A DNA stretch of 64,000 nt from contig NC_084474.1 of the NCBI RefSeq assembly GCF_027409185.1, forward strand, positions 94,703,505 to 94,767,504, written 5' to 3'. Below, one piece after another: positions 44,841 to 57,033 of the stretch. The translations under genes and the position numbers were made by a program. A model generated the notes under the pieces. The model was not told where the DNA came from. It did no database searches and saw only the letters and a list, made by a program, of their open reading frames with translations. The stretch's first letter is position 1. Each line of letters starts with the position of its first letter. This stretch comes from Cynocephalus volans (lineage: Eukaryota > Chordata > Mammalia > Dermoptera > Cynocephalidae).

Positions 44841-45479
44841 ACCTATGAATGGCTGGTTTTGCTATAGATCAGTAGTACATATTGGGAGTTTAGGTCCACG
44901 GTCCTGAAAGGACAGCTCCCTGGGTGTTTCCACACATGGGAAGTTGCAAATATTTTGCAGTCTTTTAAAACTCCTTTTTTAAAAACGTAAATAACCATGC
45001 ATGGAATATGAAAATCAGAACTGGCAAGATCTTCAGAGATCACCTGCTCTTTCCACACTTGAATGGTTGTTCTACTGAGGCCCAGAGTGGGGTGTTGGTA
45101 CAGGCTAGGGCACAGGCCCAGTGCCCTTGTCCTGCTGCACTAGGCTGTATGGGGGGTCTATGCCAGATGCCAGGCCCACAAGGGCTCTAGGAAGGTCAGG
45201 ACTCGAGGTGCTCTTGGGTCCACACATGCATCAACTAGAAAGGCTCTGAGAAGTCCTGTAGCAGGCTCCTGTTCCACTGGAGGGGAGTTCCCCCAACTTG
45301 TTGCCTCTCAGCACCCTTATTCTACCAGATGCAGTCCCCTCTCAGGCCTGAGCCAGAGCAGCGTCTGGGACAGTCTGGCAGAGTGTGGTATATGAAGGGG
45401 GAACGTGGAGGGAGACATTCTCTCAGCGCCTGTCCTGACGCCAGACCCAGGCCGGGCACCACTAGATCAGCCTGCTCGT

Positions 45480-45560
45480 CCTCTAGTAACCAGGTTTGCA
45501 TCTGAAGACACTGAGGCCCGGAGAAGTCACTATGAGCCCAGGGTCACCTGTGGGTAGTTC
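45480..45560 (-). repeat. MIR SINE fragment
   Basis: TTTGCATCTGAAGACACTGA followed by GGCCCGGAGAAGTCACTATG is a diverged antisense MIR. Confidence 0.55.
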
Positions 45561-46479
45561 CAGTCCAGTCTGTGCTCTCCCCTCTCCTGGCAGACCCCAG
45601 CCCTGCCTGGCATGGAGGGACAGTGTCCAGTGGAGGCCAGGGGCAGTATCCTGGGGTCCCTGCCCAAGCAAGCCTCTGGTCCCTTTAAGAGCTTCGCCCC
45701 CTCCCACTCCTTTCCTGGTTTCCTTGGAGAGGGCAGTGAGGGGGCAGGCAGAGGGGGTGAGCGGAAGGGAGACTTGGCAGGGCCCCCGGGTCGCTGTCAG
45801 CAGCCTGTTCCCAGCCCGATTTCTCCCACGCCGGCTGGTTCCTGATGGGGGCAGAGGAGGCTGGCGGAGGGGGCACGGAGTGGGGGGCGGGCCCAACACA
45901 GAGGCCTCTTTGGTAGCCTGGGAAGGGCCTCAGGACCAGAGCTGTGAGGGAGGCAGGGAGGCAGGGACAAGGAGGTGGGATGTGCTTTGCTTCTTCCCGC
46001 ATGGGAAGGAGGCTAGGCATGGGGGAAGGGTGGAGTGCTGCTCCCAGAGGCAAGACCACCCATCCTGGGGCAGCCCTGAACTCAGCCCCTTCCCCGTACT
46101 GTCCTTTCTCCGGGTCTGTCCCTCTGCTTGGGCCTTGGGTGGGGGTGGCGGGGGCTGCCAGAGGCCTGCTGGGGGCCTACTCTCCCAGGCGGTGGTCTCC
46201 TCACCTGCAAAGGGGCTCCTTGCGGGTTTGGGAGTTGCAGGTTTGGGACAGGGTCAAGAGGTTCTGCCCACGGAAGAACTCCCACTGCAATCTGAGCTGG
46301 GGGTGGGGCGAGCATCCCACCCCCCTCCCCAGCACTGGCCAGCAGCAGGGCAGCTCAGCAGGGCCCTCCCAAGGTCCTCAGCAGCAGGGAAGGGACCTGC
46401 TCTTTGGCCTGGCCCGCAGGCCTCTACCCTCCCCACCGATGCCTGCCAGCCCTTCTCGCTGCACCCCTGCAGGGCCTTC

Positions 46480-46805
46480 TCCAGAGCTCTTGGGCACCCC
46501 CTGTCCCTGGCCCCATGCCTCACCTGTGCCAGGAGACCTCTCTGCTCATTTTCTGACATCCCCACCCTGTCTCTTCCTTCCAACAGTGACCCCAGCCCAC
46601 AGCAAGTCCTGCATCTGTGTGGAAGTCCCCATTTCCTGTTGCCCCCAGTAGAGCATAAGTCCCCAAGGACAGGGCCTGGGTCTCCTAAGTGCTCAGGTGT
46701 TTGTTCACGCAGTGAGCGAGCATGCCCCATCTCAGTGGGGTCACACTCTCTGGGGAGTGGAGGTTCACTCCCTCCCTCATTCATTGCCTCACTCACTCAT
46801 TCCCT
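46480..46805 (+). repeat. L2 LINE 3'-end fragment (probable)
   Basis: AGAGCATAAGTCCCCAAGGA followed by CAGGGCCTGGGTCTCC, then a CACTCACTCATTCCCTGAGC end, resembles the L2 3' region. Confidence 0.6.
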
Positions 46806-47409
46806 GAGCACACCTGACCATGGTGGCAAGGACTGGCCCTCCAGGTGCCCCATGCAGTGCTCACCCAACAGGACACCCATCAGGGATGTCAGGCCCTGGG
46901 GAGCCCACCCCTCCCCACTCCATGATTTGGGGTGCGGGGGCCCTCTGAGGAGGGAGATGGGGAGGCACGGAGCCTGTGCCTCCTTGGGTCCCTGTGTCCT
47001 GAGAGCTGGGGGTCTGTGGGGTCCCAGAGCTGGGGCTGGTGGGTCTGGACGGCCTGTCCCTCCAGCTCAGAAACCCTCGGCTCTGCCCAAGCTGGCAGTG
47101 TGAGCCCAGACTTCAGCTTCCTCAATTGCACGATGGGACAGGACGGGCCCCCACCTCCCTGTCCATTCGGCCTGCCCAGATGCCTGTCCTGCTGCCCCTT
47201 AGGCCCCGGCTCCCTGTCCATCTCTTGGAAGCCTGGATCGCTGCTCCCCAGGCCTGCCCACACTGTGGGCTGCTGGGCCTATGCTCACTCTGTTCCCACA
47301 GTGTCGTTTCATCTGTCCCTCCATCCACCCCCCAAGGCTGTGCCCAGTGGGGCAGCCCATTGACTCCGAGTGCTCTCTGCAGGTGGGTACCTCACTGGCC
47401 CATGCACGA

Positions 47410-47610
47410 GCAGGGTTCGGCAGGTGGAAGGGGCAGGGCTCAAATCCGGCCCTGTTCCTTACTAACGGGGTGACCATGGGTGAGCCTTTCACCTCCTTAA
47501 GCCTTGGTTTCTACATCTGTAAAATGGGGCTGCTATGGTTGTTGACTGACACAATGTGTATTAAGTAACTGGAGCCAGGAAATGCTCAGCAAATGGTGGC
47601 ACCTTTGCCC
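47410..47610 (+). repeat. MIR SINE, nearly full length
   Basis: GGCTCAAATCCGGCCCTGTT, GGTGACCATGGGTGAGCC, CATCTGTAAAATGGGGCTGC and a GAAATGCTCAGCAAATGGTG tail are in MIR order. Confidence 0.9.
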
Positions 47611-48879
47611 CTCCTGGTCCAGGAAGGCCTCCCAGAGGAGAGCAGTGAGCCCCTTGGACACAGCGCCACCCCCCATGCTAGAGATGAGGGGCCAACCCTG
47701 GAAGTGGGCTTCTGGAGGAGGGGGAGCTTGGCCCGGTCATGGATGAGTGAGCTGATGTCCAGCTGGCAGGAGGGCGGTAGAGCCCCCAGGCCACAGCACA
47801 GTCTGTGCGAAGGCCCTGAGGCTGCGGAAGATCTGGCCAGTGAGCGGGGGAGGCAGGCTGGTCGCCTCCGTCAGCCCCTCGCCCAAATCCCCGCAGCTGT
47901 TTTTAGAAGCAGAGAGCGTGAGCTCGCTGGCCCTGGAGATAACTGAGCAGAGGGAGTCGGGGTGGGGTGTGGAAGGAGAGCGCTGATACCTCCTGGGAAC
48001 CTGCTATGTGCCAGGCCTGTCTGCCGGAAGCTGATGCCATCCGCCAGCCCTGACATGGCCAGAGAGGCCCAGACCTCAGACCAGAAGCCGAGCTCAGAAG
48101 AGTGGACACTTTCCTGGGCTCACACAGCAGCCTCCTGAGTCTTGACCCCGCAATGCCCAACTGCATGTGCCTCCTCCACATCCAGGTGGCACCCAGTGAC
48201 CCTGGAGAGGCCTGGCGAGGGCAGGGATGGGTAGCTGAAGGGTCTGTGCTCAGGGATGTGCCTGGGAGGATGTGAGCCTCCCCACTCCCTGCTCCACACC
48301 CTGCTCCCCTTTGCCTGGGAGATCCAATTGCTCATTTACTGCGGCAGAAAAGTCTTAATCAAAATCCCAGTTTCCCAGGCAGCCCAATGGTGTGCGCCCC
48401 TGCTGGTGGTAGGGGAGGTGGTGACTAACTGGTCCCATCTCTGCAGGGGACCTCTGTGAGATGCAGGAAGGCAGGATTTGGGGCAGACACAAGGAGGGAC
48501 TTCTGAATTAGCAGGAGGAGGGCAGAGTGGCTGTGGGTGTCCGTTCTCCTCTCTTGGCCTCAGTGCAGAGGTGCCTGGAAGCTGGGGATGGTAGAATGAC
48601 GTTAAGGCCACCTGTGGTGACTGGGCCCCAGGGAGTCAGGTGAACTGGGAAATGCCTGGAGTGGGGTGGTCAGGGGTGACAGGGAGTGGTGGTGGTGTGG
48701 CTGCCTGGTCCCACCTGCCATGTGTTGATGGGGTGGTCATGGCAAGACCTCCTGAAGGACCGGTTCTGCCTGCCCTGTGCTGGGCATGATGGGCACCGAA
48801 TAAATGCCTCCTGCTGAAGGCTGGTGACGGCAGTGACCAGCTAGTCTTGGTCCTGGTGACAGTCACAGTGCTGGTTCTG

Positions 48880-49475
48880 GTGAGGTGATGGCAGCAGGTG
48901 GAGGTGATGCTGGTAACCGTGGGGGCTCAGGTGGCAGTCATGATGACCAGGAAGGGATGGTCATGGTGGTGAGGGCTGTGGCGATGATTGAGCTGGGGAT
49001 GCTGTTTATGGTGGTGGTGGTGACAGCGATAGCGCTGGAGACTACTGTGTTGTTGATAGTGTTGCTGGTGTTAGTGATGATGGCGATGGTGTCGCTGTGG
49101 ATGGTGTTATTGGTGGTAGTGATGGCGATGGTGGTAGGAATGGTTGTGCGATTGTTGGTGATGTTGTTATGGCCATGGCGTTGTTGGCAGTGGTGGTGGT
49201 GACAGTGGTAGTAATGACAGTGCTGTTGACAACATAGTGGTGTTGGTGTTGATGGTGTTCTTGGCAGCTGTGGTGGTGGTGGTGGTGGTATTGGTCGTGT
49301 TGGTTGTGACAATGGTGGTGATCATGCTGTTGATAATGTTGCTGCTGATGTTGCTGGCAGTGGTGGCAATGGTGACCGTGGTGGTAATGATGGTGCTGCT
49401 GCTGATGTTGATGGTGCCGTTATTAGTGTTACTGGTAGTGGTTTCAGTGGTGGCTTTAGGGTAGAGATTGTGGTG
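48880..49475 (+). repeat. TGG/TGA compound trinucleotide-like array
   Basis: Irregular GTGGTGATG, GTTGATGTTG and GGTGGTGG words fill about 600 bp. The minus strand reads as His/Thr/Asn-rich frames, which I treat as artefact. Confidence 0.85.
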
Positions 49476-52400
49476 ACAGTCAGCCTTTTGTTGGTGGTAG
49501 GCTCGGCTCTCAGGGGAACTTCAGCTCCCACTGTCCATTGGAGGCAAGAGCCACCCGTGGCACAGTTAACGAGCCGCACTGCAGCAGACAGGTGGACCCC
49601 AGCCAGGGTGGATGGGAGATTGGGTGGCAGAGCAGAGGTTAGCGCTCACGAGGCCACGGCAGTCTAGGAGGGTGTCTTGGAGGAGACAGGCTGGGCTGGC
49701 CATGATGGGCAGGGAGGTTTGGGATGTGCTAGAGCCAGGGTAGTGCCTGTGGGGGTGCTCAGTGCCCAGCACAGGGCCTGGCACCAGCAGGCCAGGGAGA
49801 CACTTGCTGAGTGAGTGAGTGAGTGAACTCATCTGCCCCATGACCTTGCAGCAGGTCCTAGTGGCTGGAGCATGGGGACAGCAAGGTGTGGGTGTCTGGG
49901 TCCCTCAGCTGGCAAGAGTAGGTGACAGACCAGGGAGAGCAGGGCTGCAGGTGCAGCAGGTGAGGGTCTGAGGGAGGCCCCAGGGCCCAGGGCAGGCTTT
50001 CTGGGGCCGGCCATTGAGCTGGGGAGGAGTCAGCAGGTGGAGAGGGCTGGTAGGCCCAACCCTCCTAGGCCAGGTGGCTTCCTTGCCGGCCAAGGAGCCC
50101 AGAGTCCCACCCTGTCCAGGAGCTCCAGCCTGCCTGGCAGACAGCCCGGGGCCTTGGCGCCCCTGCCCAGGTAGGGGGGTTGTCAGCAGAAGAGCAACTG
50201 GGCCCTGGGGAGGGCTAGGTTTCCAGCCAGGGGCAGGCCTGTGGCTGGAAACCCTGACTCAGTGTGGCGTGGGGTGGAGGAGGAACGCAGAAGGCCCTGG
50301 CCACGGGCATGTCGCTGCTGACTCAGGCTCAGACACAGCACTGGGAGGCTCCAAGTCAGCCCACAGCCAGGGACTCCAGGCCTCAGGAAGCCTCACACTG
50401 CAGCGGGAACTCACCAAGACCCAGGTCAAGTAGGTGTCCAAGTCCCTGAGTCGGTGGGTCAGAGGTTAGTGTCCCCTCAGGACCCCAGGCATTGTCCCCA
50501 AGCCCTGAACCGGAAGGTCCTAGAGCTAATTTTGGTCAAGGCCTGAGGATTCTCATGAACTGGCAGCAAGATGTGGCTTGGTGTGGAGTGGGAGGTCAGG
50601 TAGGCTTCCTGGAGGAGGCAGTGGCTCAAGAGAGTGCTGAGGGATGAGGCTGACTCCGCCAGAGGACAGGAAGGCATGCATCAGAGGGACCAGCCAAGAC
50701 CAAGGCCCGGAGGCAGGAGATGGCATGTGCATGCTGGGCTGCTAGGCATTAGGGCAGCCAAGCAGAGACAGTCATATTGTGCTCCTGCTGTTGGGTGACA
50801 CAGAACACAGGGAGGGGACCCCAGCACTGCAGCAGGACCAGGTCAGATGAAGGTCTCAGGCACAGTGCTCAGGAGCTCACAGGAAGGGCAGGTGCACAGC
50901 TTGATTACTAGGCAGGCTTCCTGGAGGAGACAACACCTGTCTTGATCTATGGCTGAGAAGTCAGTAGGGTTAGCTGGGAGGTGGCACTCCTGACGGATGG
51001 AGTGGGATGAAGCTGGGCTTGTACCAGGGGTGGCAGTGGAGCAGGAGGTGGTTGAGGGGGCACGGGCGGAGGCCAGCCCATTAAGGATCTCGAAGGCCTG
51101 GCTGGGAAGTTTTGGAGGCTCCTAGAAGCTCCTGCCCAGCACCTGAATTCTCCCACTGTGGTGTGCTGCGCCCACTCCTGGCTTCTTTCAGCTGTGTGGG
51201 AGGACACCCTATGAGTCATTCACACTAGAGTGTGAATTAGCCCATCAAATCCAAGGGGACCCCGACAGTGCACAGTCCCATAATAGCCCCTGCTTTGTGG
51301 GCTGGCAGGAGGCATCACAAATTCAGTGAAGGCCCTGGCTTGGTGGGCAGGTGGGTGGGTGGGCTCTTTGTGCACCTTCTGTGTGGCTGTCCCTGATGTC
51401 CTATGAGCATGCAGGCCCTGTGCTGGCACTGGCCTCTGCTGTCCCCCTGGACAGGTGCAGGGTGAGAATTTGGGGAGGGAGTTTGCACAAGGATGTAAGC
51501 CAGCCTCGGCTGCCCAGTTCTGCCCCCTGGGCTGGACCAGACAAATACTACCTGGGCACTGGCCAGGTGGCAGGAAGCAGAGGCACCACAAGGCCCAGCC
51601 GCAGCATGGTCTTCCCCCAACGCTTCCCACACTCCTTGGCATCCGCCTACTCTGGGACCTGCAGGAGGTGCCTTGTGGGGGCTGCCTAAGTGGGAGTGGG
51701 ACCAGGGCCTCTCCCTATACCCTCTCTGGGCTACCCTTGCCTGGGACGTGGGGACAAGGCTGTGGCCTTGCACTAGGTGCTGAGGGTGAAATGGGGGGGT
51801 CTGCACTGGGTTGAGGCTGTCCTGGGAGCTGTGGCCACTACTGAATTTGGAGAGGGACTGCGGGTGGTGGGCTGCAGGGAGCTGGGCTCATTGCCTGAGT
51901 GTGGCAGAGGGGACTGTCCGAGGTGGACAGTAGGGAGGTCAGATCTGGGAGGCTGAGGCCAGTCCCCATAGGCCTGTCGGCCCCAGGAGGAGTGTGGCCT
52001 TTGCTCCAAGTGAGGAGGGAGCCCTGAGGGCTTTGAGCAGAGGACCGTGTGGCCTGACATATTTCAAATGACTGGGCAGGTGCTGTGGGGAGGCCGGGCG
52101 GGGAGGGCCAGGCAGTGGCAGCCTTGGGTCTCAGCAGGGTGGTGGCCACGGAGGGGCGAGCAGGGTAGGGTCTCAGTACAATTTGGAAGAAAGGCTGGTG
52201 GGATCTGCGGATGGTCAGCTGTAGGTATGGGGGAGGGGTGGGGAGGACTGGAGGTTTCGGGTGTGGGTGAAACCTCCTCACTTGTTCACACTCGGGGATC
52301 TTGGCTGAGCACCCCTCTGCCACTGGTGTGCCGGCAGCAGGTGGCTTCAGGACTGTCGCCGTGTCAGGATGTGCGCTGGGGGCCGCCGGTTTGTGGGGGA

Positions 52401-53324
52401 GATGACTCAGGGCAGCAGACGGCTCAGAGGTTGAGTAAACGGGACAGGAAGTTGTTCCCTGGATTTGTTGATGTGGCAGTCACTGGCAACCTTCTCAGGA
52501 GCCAAGTAAGAGGGTTGCCTGTGGTGGGGGTTATTACTTGCCTGCATAGGGGTAAGCAGTGGCTGAACCCATCGTGGGGCCCTGTCTGAGGGGCCCAAGT
52601 CCCCCGAGGTCCCTACTGCACTCAGGTGGGGAGGGGCTTCTGCTATAACCCCAGGCCCCCTGCTCTTCTGGTCCTGGGAGGCGTTGCTGCCCATCTCCTT
52701 CTCTCACACTGGACCTATGGGTGGGAGCAGGTATAACTGACCCAGATTTCTCTGGCCTGGGCCCAGGAGGAGGGCCTGGCTCTGTGACCCAGATATTCCA
52801 AACATCTGTAGCTCAGAGAAGAGGTGGCAAATGGTCTCCCACGTGTGGAGCAGTTGCTGTGTGCAGAAGCGAATGGCCTGCCGGTGTTGCAAATGTGGGA
52901 ATAGGTGCCCTGCAGCGGGAAGGATTTCAGTCAGATGTGGGGAAGAACTTCCGGCGTCGTGCAGCAGCATCTGGCATGAGAGGATGCTTCCCAAAGGCTT
53001 TGTTGAAAGCGGAGCTGAGGCTTTCCCAAGTCTTCCCAGGCCAACACGCATCTAAGATGCAAGCAAGGGTCCTGGGCTCAGGGACCACCCCTCTTCCTGT
53101 CTTGCTGAAGGCCAGTCCTCCGCTGAGGTCCAGTGCAGCAGGGCGGGCTCGGGTAGCTCCTGGGCAACCTTCACTGACCGAGCTCTTTTCTTTGTTTGGG
53201 ATGGGCCTTAGGCAGGTCACTCCTCTGTCTGGTCTCAGGTTACCCTGAGGGTCCCTTTCAGATCTGTTGTTCAGTCATGGTTTGCATGGCATAGGCCCTG
53301 GGGTGGGGGAAGCCAGACAGATAA

Positions 53325-53490
53325 AAACTGGCGTTGAGGCTGTACTGCTGTCTTGCTGCATGGCCTTGGACAATCCCCACATCTCTGAGCCTTGGTTTCT
53401 TTATCTACTGAGCTGACCTGAGGGTTATTACAACGATTGAATGATAAAATGCCTAGAAAGCTTTTAGCACAGAGTGCAAGCCATGGTTAC
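53325..53490 (+). repeat. MIR SINE fragment, well preserved
   Basis: GCTGCATGGCCTTGGACAAT, CATCTCTGAGCCTTGGTTTC, GAGGGTTATTACAACGATTG and CTTTTAGCACAGAGTGC match MIR in sense. Confidence 0.9.
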
Positions 53491-55419
53491 TGACATGCAG
53501 AGAAGGGCAAGGAGAGGGTCCTGTCCCTGGGCTGCACGCTGGGGGCCAGAGATGCTCCCCTGGTCCACAATGCCCAGGCCTGCTGGGGCCAGGAGGATGT
53601 TGGGGATGGAGAGGCTGAGGAGGGGGCACCTGCATTGCAGTCTTGCAGGGCCTGCATGAGCCCAGCACCCCTGCCCCAGGTCCAGGCAGCTTACAGCAGC
53701 CAACCACCTCCTGGGCTGCCAGCCTCTTCATGCCCCCCACAAGCCCCAGCTGATCCTCCACAGAGTGGACAGCAGCCCCCCGCCCTCCCCTGCCTCTGGG
53801 AGGCTGATAAGCTAATTAGTGCCCACGGCAGGAGCCCACAGGCCGGTAGTGGCTCTCAGGCTGGCATCCTCCCAGGCTGTGTCAGCCTGGCGCCCTGTGG
53901 ACTCGCCAGTGTGGCTGGGCACCTGCCAAGCTGCAGACCAAGCCAGTCCAGTTCCCCTCACCCCAGGCCTCAGGGTGCTGCCCTCCTGGTCTTCCCAGCA
54001 GGCCCTAGGCAGGTGGGGCATTTGGGTGCTGGACCCTTCTGCCCAGAGCAGGAGGGCTGAGGTAGTGCCCGTGCCTCACCCATGAGAAGCACAGCTGGAC
54101 TGGAATCCAGTACTAACTGGCGACAGGGTACTCTTCAGAGCAGCCACATGGCCAGGCCGGTCAGCCGCTCAGAGAGGACTCGTCTGCGAGCTCTTTCCTG
54201 TGCTGTGCTCTCCCTTTGCTGTCTGATCAGAGGCTTGCAGGCTTGGGATTGCAGCCACACACCCACCCCCAGGCATGAGGACAGCCCTCCGGGTGGGAAG
54301 GACAGGACGGTGGTGGGTGCCGGCTGAAGTCAGCCGGGCGTGGTGGCTCTGTGCAACCTTTGGGCTCTGGTGGCCTCTGCCCCATCTGTTCCTCTGTTGT
54401 ACGGGGACAGTGGCTCCTGCCCTGGAGGGTGCAGGGAAGGGGGGTGGAGGGAGATGGAGACTGGGGCAGGCCTGGCGCACCTGAGTGAGACCTGGGGTAG
54501 TCCTCTGGCAGGGGTACAGTATCCAGGGTGTCACTTGGAGCTCCAGGACTTTCCTGTTCCCTCTGTACCCAGACCCTGACTTGGTCCTGGGTCCCATTCT
54601 GTGGTCAGCAGGATGTGTACTTTTCTCAAGGAGAGGGTGAAGGGGTCTCTGCCCTAGGGCTTTGATCTCTGGGCCATCCTGTGCTGGAGATAGGACCTGC
54701 AGGGCAGCAAGCCAGGGTGGGACCACTCAAAACAGCCCAAGTGCCTGGCTTCCATCCCAGTGGCTGGGTCAGTGCTGTGGCTGCCCTTTGGGGCCTGTGA
54801 CGTTCAGATGGGCTGAGGCCTGAGGCTCAGACAGATGCATGCCTGGGGCTAAAGAGCCTGGGGCCAGCCCCTCTGTGACCCTGCTACTTTTCTCTCCTTT
54901 TTATGGAGGGCCCTAAGACAGATAAGCTTCGGGCCTCAAACCCTGGCCCTGGTCTCCTCATGCAGCACTTCAGGTGGCAGATAGGCCAGGGAAGGGAGCG
55001 GAGGGGGCATCCAGGGTGGGGCCACACAGCCCAGGCCAACCCTGCAAAGCCTGAGGCCAGCTCCCGGCCCTCCCCCAACCCTCCCTGGCCTGTGGCTTCC
55101 AGCTTTCCTTCTCTGTAAATCAGGAGCGGGGAGACTCAAGACAAAAAAGCAGATATAAGGGCCTTCCCAGAGGTCTCCCCAGCATACCCAGAGCATGTCC
55201 TTTCTCCCCTGGTCCTGAAGCTCAGAAAATTCTCCTGCCGCTTCCCGGGGTTGCTGAGAATGGAGGGAAACAAGCAAGGAGAATGCGCAACACCTCAGAC
55301 GCAGTAGCGCCTCCTCTGGGCCATCAGACACCGGGAGCTGGTCACTGAGCCGGGCCCTGTGCCGCCAGCCCCATGCTGAGTGGGTGCCCATGCGATTCCT
55401 CCCCTGGACTGCCCCCATC

Positions 55420-55510
55420 CCCATTTTAGAGATGAGGAGGCTGAAGCAAGGCAGGATGTAGGTAATTTCCCAAGGTACAGCCAGGGCATAGCCAAGACGC
55501 AGTCAAACCC
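55420..55510 (-). repeat. MIR SINE fragment
   Basis: ATTTTAGAGATGAGGAGGCT followed by GAAGCAAGGCAGGATGTAGG is an antisense MIR core. Confidence 0.75.
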
Positions 55511-56749
55511 AGTTGTTCGATGAGAGGCTGGACGCTCAGGTCAGGCTGTAAGGGTGGGCAGCCGCCCGGCTCCTCTGGGGAGGTCAGGCTGGAGAGTTCA
55601 CCAGCCCACAGTGCAACCGAAAAGCCCCTTTTTGGCTCTGGGCCTCTAGTCCCCATCGGGACAGTGGGGGCAGATGAGGCAGGAGGCCCAAAAGCTCTGG
55701 AAGGTGCCCTGCAGCTCCAGCATTCCTGGATAGGGATGGCTTGAAACTGCAGCATGAAAGCTCTGGGGTAGACCATAAGAGGACATTTCATGCAGAAGTC
55801 AACAGCAGACCTTGACTTTTCCTCTGCAGTTGTGTGACAGGCATGGGTCTGTGACCTGGAGAGGGGTGAGGCCTTTCTCAGCCCTGGGTTCCCAAGGAGA
55901 CCATTCCCAGCGGTGGCTCCTGTGAGGGCAGAGTTTCTCCCTCAGTCTCTCGGGGCTCATCTCTTCCAGCAGTCTGGAGCCCCTTCATGGCCAGGCAGAC
56001 CCAAGGCCCTCTGGTAGGACTGGGGACAGCCCAGAGAGGCCCTCCCTGGCACTTTCTGCAAGCCAGGCCCCAGCAGGCAGAGACAGCAGGCCCAGCCCCA
56101 GGGCCAGGTTCGTGAGGGACGGACACTCCAGAGTTTCTGGACAAGAGGGGGCCTTGAAGGGTGGGGAGATCTGGCTCCGAGCTGGACGTGAGGAGGGGTT
56201 TGCAGAGTGGCTCTGCCCCTGGTGCACCAAGACCCTACCTAACAAGTCCTTGTGCTTAAAAGAAAGCTGGGCAGTGATGGGCCTGTGGACAGCAGGAGGG
56301 GCCTGGGTCCCACCAGAGGGAAGTTTGCAGCTGCAGGCTGCCGCCCTGCGGGAGGGGAGGCCGCGCCTGTCCCAGGAGACTGACAGCAGACACCAGGGGC
56401 CACGAGGCCTTGGGGGGTGGATGTGGGGATGGAGCCGTCCCAAGGTCACCAGCGGCAGCCAGTTCCGAGCCTCCCCGCGCCCCCAGGCCGCCTCCCCTGC
56501 GCCGCCGGGTGCGCACCCTCCCTGCTGCACGTGCGCCCACGCGCCTCCCCCGCCTCGCTGGGGACGCCGCTCCCGCGGGGGGCGGGCGGGGGCCGCGAGG
56601 GCGCGGGGGCGGCGCTGCCGGGCGCGGGGCCAGCTCGCGCCCCCCGCGCGCCCGCCCCCCGCCGGCCCCGCCCGCCCTCCGCCCCGCGCTCCCTCCCGCG
56701 GGCTGCGCTCCCGGCTGGCGGCGGCGGCGGCGGCGGGCGCGGAGCGGCC

Positions 56750-56845
56750 ATGGGCACCCGGGCGCCGGGGCCGGCGGCGGCGGCGGGCGGGCGGGCGCAG
56801 GTGCGGGGCGGCGGGCGGGGGCCGGGCCGTCCCCGCCGCCGCTGA
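56750..56845 (+). CDS. Short ORF with strong start context in the internal CpG island
   Basis: ATG at 56,750 has a full Kozak context (GCGGCCATGG) and opens [17 protein letters not shown] before a CAG|GTGCGG donor-like site at 56,801. Unspliced, it ends at 56,845 (31 codons). Spliced to the exon 18 acceptor (85-nt intron) it continues out of the ADGRB1 frame, as [16 protein letters not shown] onward, to a stop at 56,987 (50 residues). In either case it behaves as an upstream ORF for internally initiated transcripts. Expression is unknown. Confidence 0.35.
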   Translation: MGTRAPGPAAAAGGRAQVRGGGRGPGRPRRR

Positions 56846-56885
56846 CGCTGCCGCCTGTCTCCCCCCGTGTCCCGCCCGCCCCCAG

Positions 56886-57033
56886 ACCCTCCTCCTCCTC
56901 CTCCGCCCCCCCGCAGCTCGGGCCCTGGTCGTGGCGCGGCTGCCGCACGGTGCCCCTCGACGCCCTCCGGACGCGCTGCCTGTGTGACCGGCTCTCCACC
57001 TTCGCCATCTTAGCCCAGCTCAGCGCCGACGCG
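56886..57033 (+). CDS. ADGRB1: ADGRB1 exon 18: GPS cleavage site
   Basis: Encodes residues 889-938. Two bases carried from exon 17 complete V, followed by [20 protein letters not shown] and then [20 protein letters not shown]. The GPS pattern C-x-C-x-x-L|S is complete; autocleavage is expected between L925 and S926, and the following TFAIL is the tethered agonist start. The serine tract is five TCC codons; I remember three in human. The acceptor AG is at 56,884-56,885 and the donor GTGAGA starts at 57,034, phase 0. The next exon (first transmembrane helix) is outside the window. Confidence 0.96.

Larger units (their letters stand above)
37535..56885. other. Intron 17 of ADGRB1
   Basis: This 19,351-nt intron is the largest complete one in the window. 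In order it holds a CCAT-type repeat (38,707-38,830), a 24-bp family remnant (40,340-40,510), the tetranucleotide array interrupted by an MLT1 LTR (41,146-44,840), an AT-richer stretch (44,860-45,010), MIR and L2 fragments, a TGG/TGA array (48,880-49,475) and a CpG island reaching the exon 18 acceptor. No protein-coding exon was recognised in the interior. Confidence 0.9.

Noticed and set aside
48938..49312. His/Thr/Asn-rich minus-strand frame
   Set aside because: It is a translation of the TGG/TGA repeat array.
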